Shown: piece after piece, positions 5,526 through 5,648 of the stretch
Numbering within the stretch: the stretch's first letter is position 1
Layout: every line of letters starts with the position of its first letter
Assembly: GCA_003646935.1 (NCBI GenBank)
Contig: QMLW01000159.1
Coordinates: 1-5,648 of the forward strand
DNA from: Deltaproteobacteria bacterium
Lineage (GTDB): Bacteria; Desulfobacterota; DSM-4660; Desulfatiglandales; B25-G16
Length of the DNA: 5,648 bases
Direction of reading: 5' to 3'
Translations under genes and position numbers: made by a program
Notes under the pieces: model-generated
Told to the model about the DNA's origin: nothing
The model's database searches: none
The model's input: only the letters and a program-made list of their open reading frames with translations

Positions 5526-5648
5526 CTAATCCAGTCTTTCGAGGAACTCCTTTACCCACGGTGGATTCGTCATAACGACATATGCCAGAAAAAACGCGGT
5601 CAATGGCAAAAAGAAGACGATCAAGTCGAGTAAAATGATTCCCAAGGC
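5526..5648 (-). CDS. Small membrane protein, C-terminal part (cut by window edge)
   Basis: The last 40 codons of a gene entering from the right edge. The visible part is one strongly hydrophobic segment, LGIILLDLIVFFLPLTAFFL and onward through AYVVM, then a short amphipathic tail with NPPWVKEFLERLD and a TAG stop. The pattern (membrane helix, then PPW and a charged end) looks like a small inner-membrane protein; I do not know its function. It is too short for the usual open-reading-frame cutoff but shows good codon coherence to the very edge. It lies 77 bases before queG on the same strand. Confidence 0.65.
   Translation of the reverse strand, partial: ALGIILLDLIVFFLPLTAFFLAYVVMTNPPWVKEFLERLD

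Noticed and set aside
1..5648. CRISPR array, tRNA genes, insertion sequence or prophage
   Set aside because: I saw no regularly spaced repeats, no tRNA T-loop in a cloverleaf context, no transposase or integrase motif and no terminal repeats with target duplications.

Overview
The window looks like an ordinary chromosomal stretch from a Gram-negative bacterium. I infer an anaerobic member of the Desulfobacterota (old Deltaproteobacteria) or a close relative. The grounds are a periplasmic lytic transglycosylase with a C-terminal LysM domain, AGGAGG-type ribosome binding sites, mid-range base composition, and a set of flavin, Fe-S and cobalamin enzymes. The phylum call is an impression from protein style, not a database result.

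Layout: (1) 1-443, minus: the N-terminal 147 codons of a major facilitator superfamily (MFS) transporter that runs off the left edge. (2) 444-973: about 530 bases without a convincing gene. (3) 974-1875, minus: a nitroreductase-family flavoprotein (180 aa) followed by a very small MerR-type DNA-binding protein, probably one transcript. (4) 1876-2097: a divergent intergenic region with a candidate promoter pair whose -35 boxes overlap, and a strong 29-base hairpin. (5) 2098-3037, plus: a broken MltD-like lytic transglycosylase gene. An out-of-frame internal deletion has removed the part that carries the catalytic glutamate. (6) 3061-3399, minus: an uncharacterised 112-aa acidic protein. (7) 3400-3805: a non-coding region with a heptamer repeat cluster and several short inverted repeats. 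(8) 3806-4453, plus: a second, different nitroreductase-family protein (215 aa). (9) 4561-5448, minus: epoxyqueuosine reductase QueG, which makes the last step of queuosine in tRNA. (10) 5526-5648, minus: the last 40 codons of a small membrane protein upstream of queG.

The genes do not form one obvious pathway. Nitroreductase and MerR-like protein may be a small regulated redox unit, and QueG is a housekeeping tRNA-modification enzyme. The most informative observations are the decayed lytic transglycosylase, the hairpin in front of it, and the palindrome placed inside the spacer of the nitroreductase promoter. I found no CRISPR array, insertion sequence, tRNA, rRNA, phage gene or recognisable new defence system.
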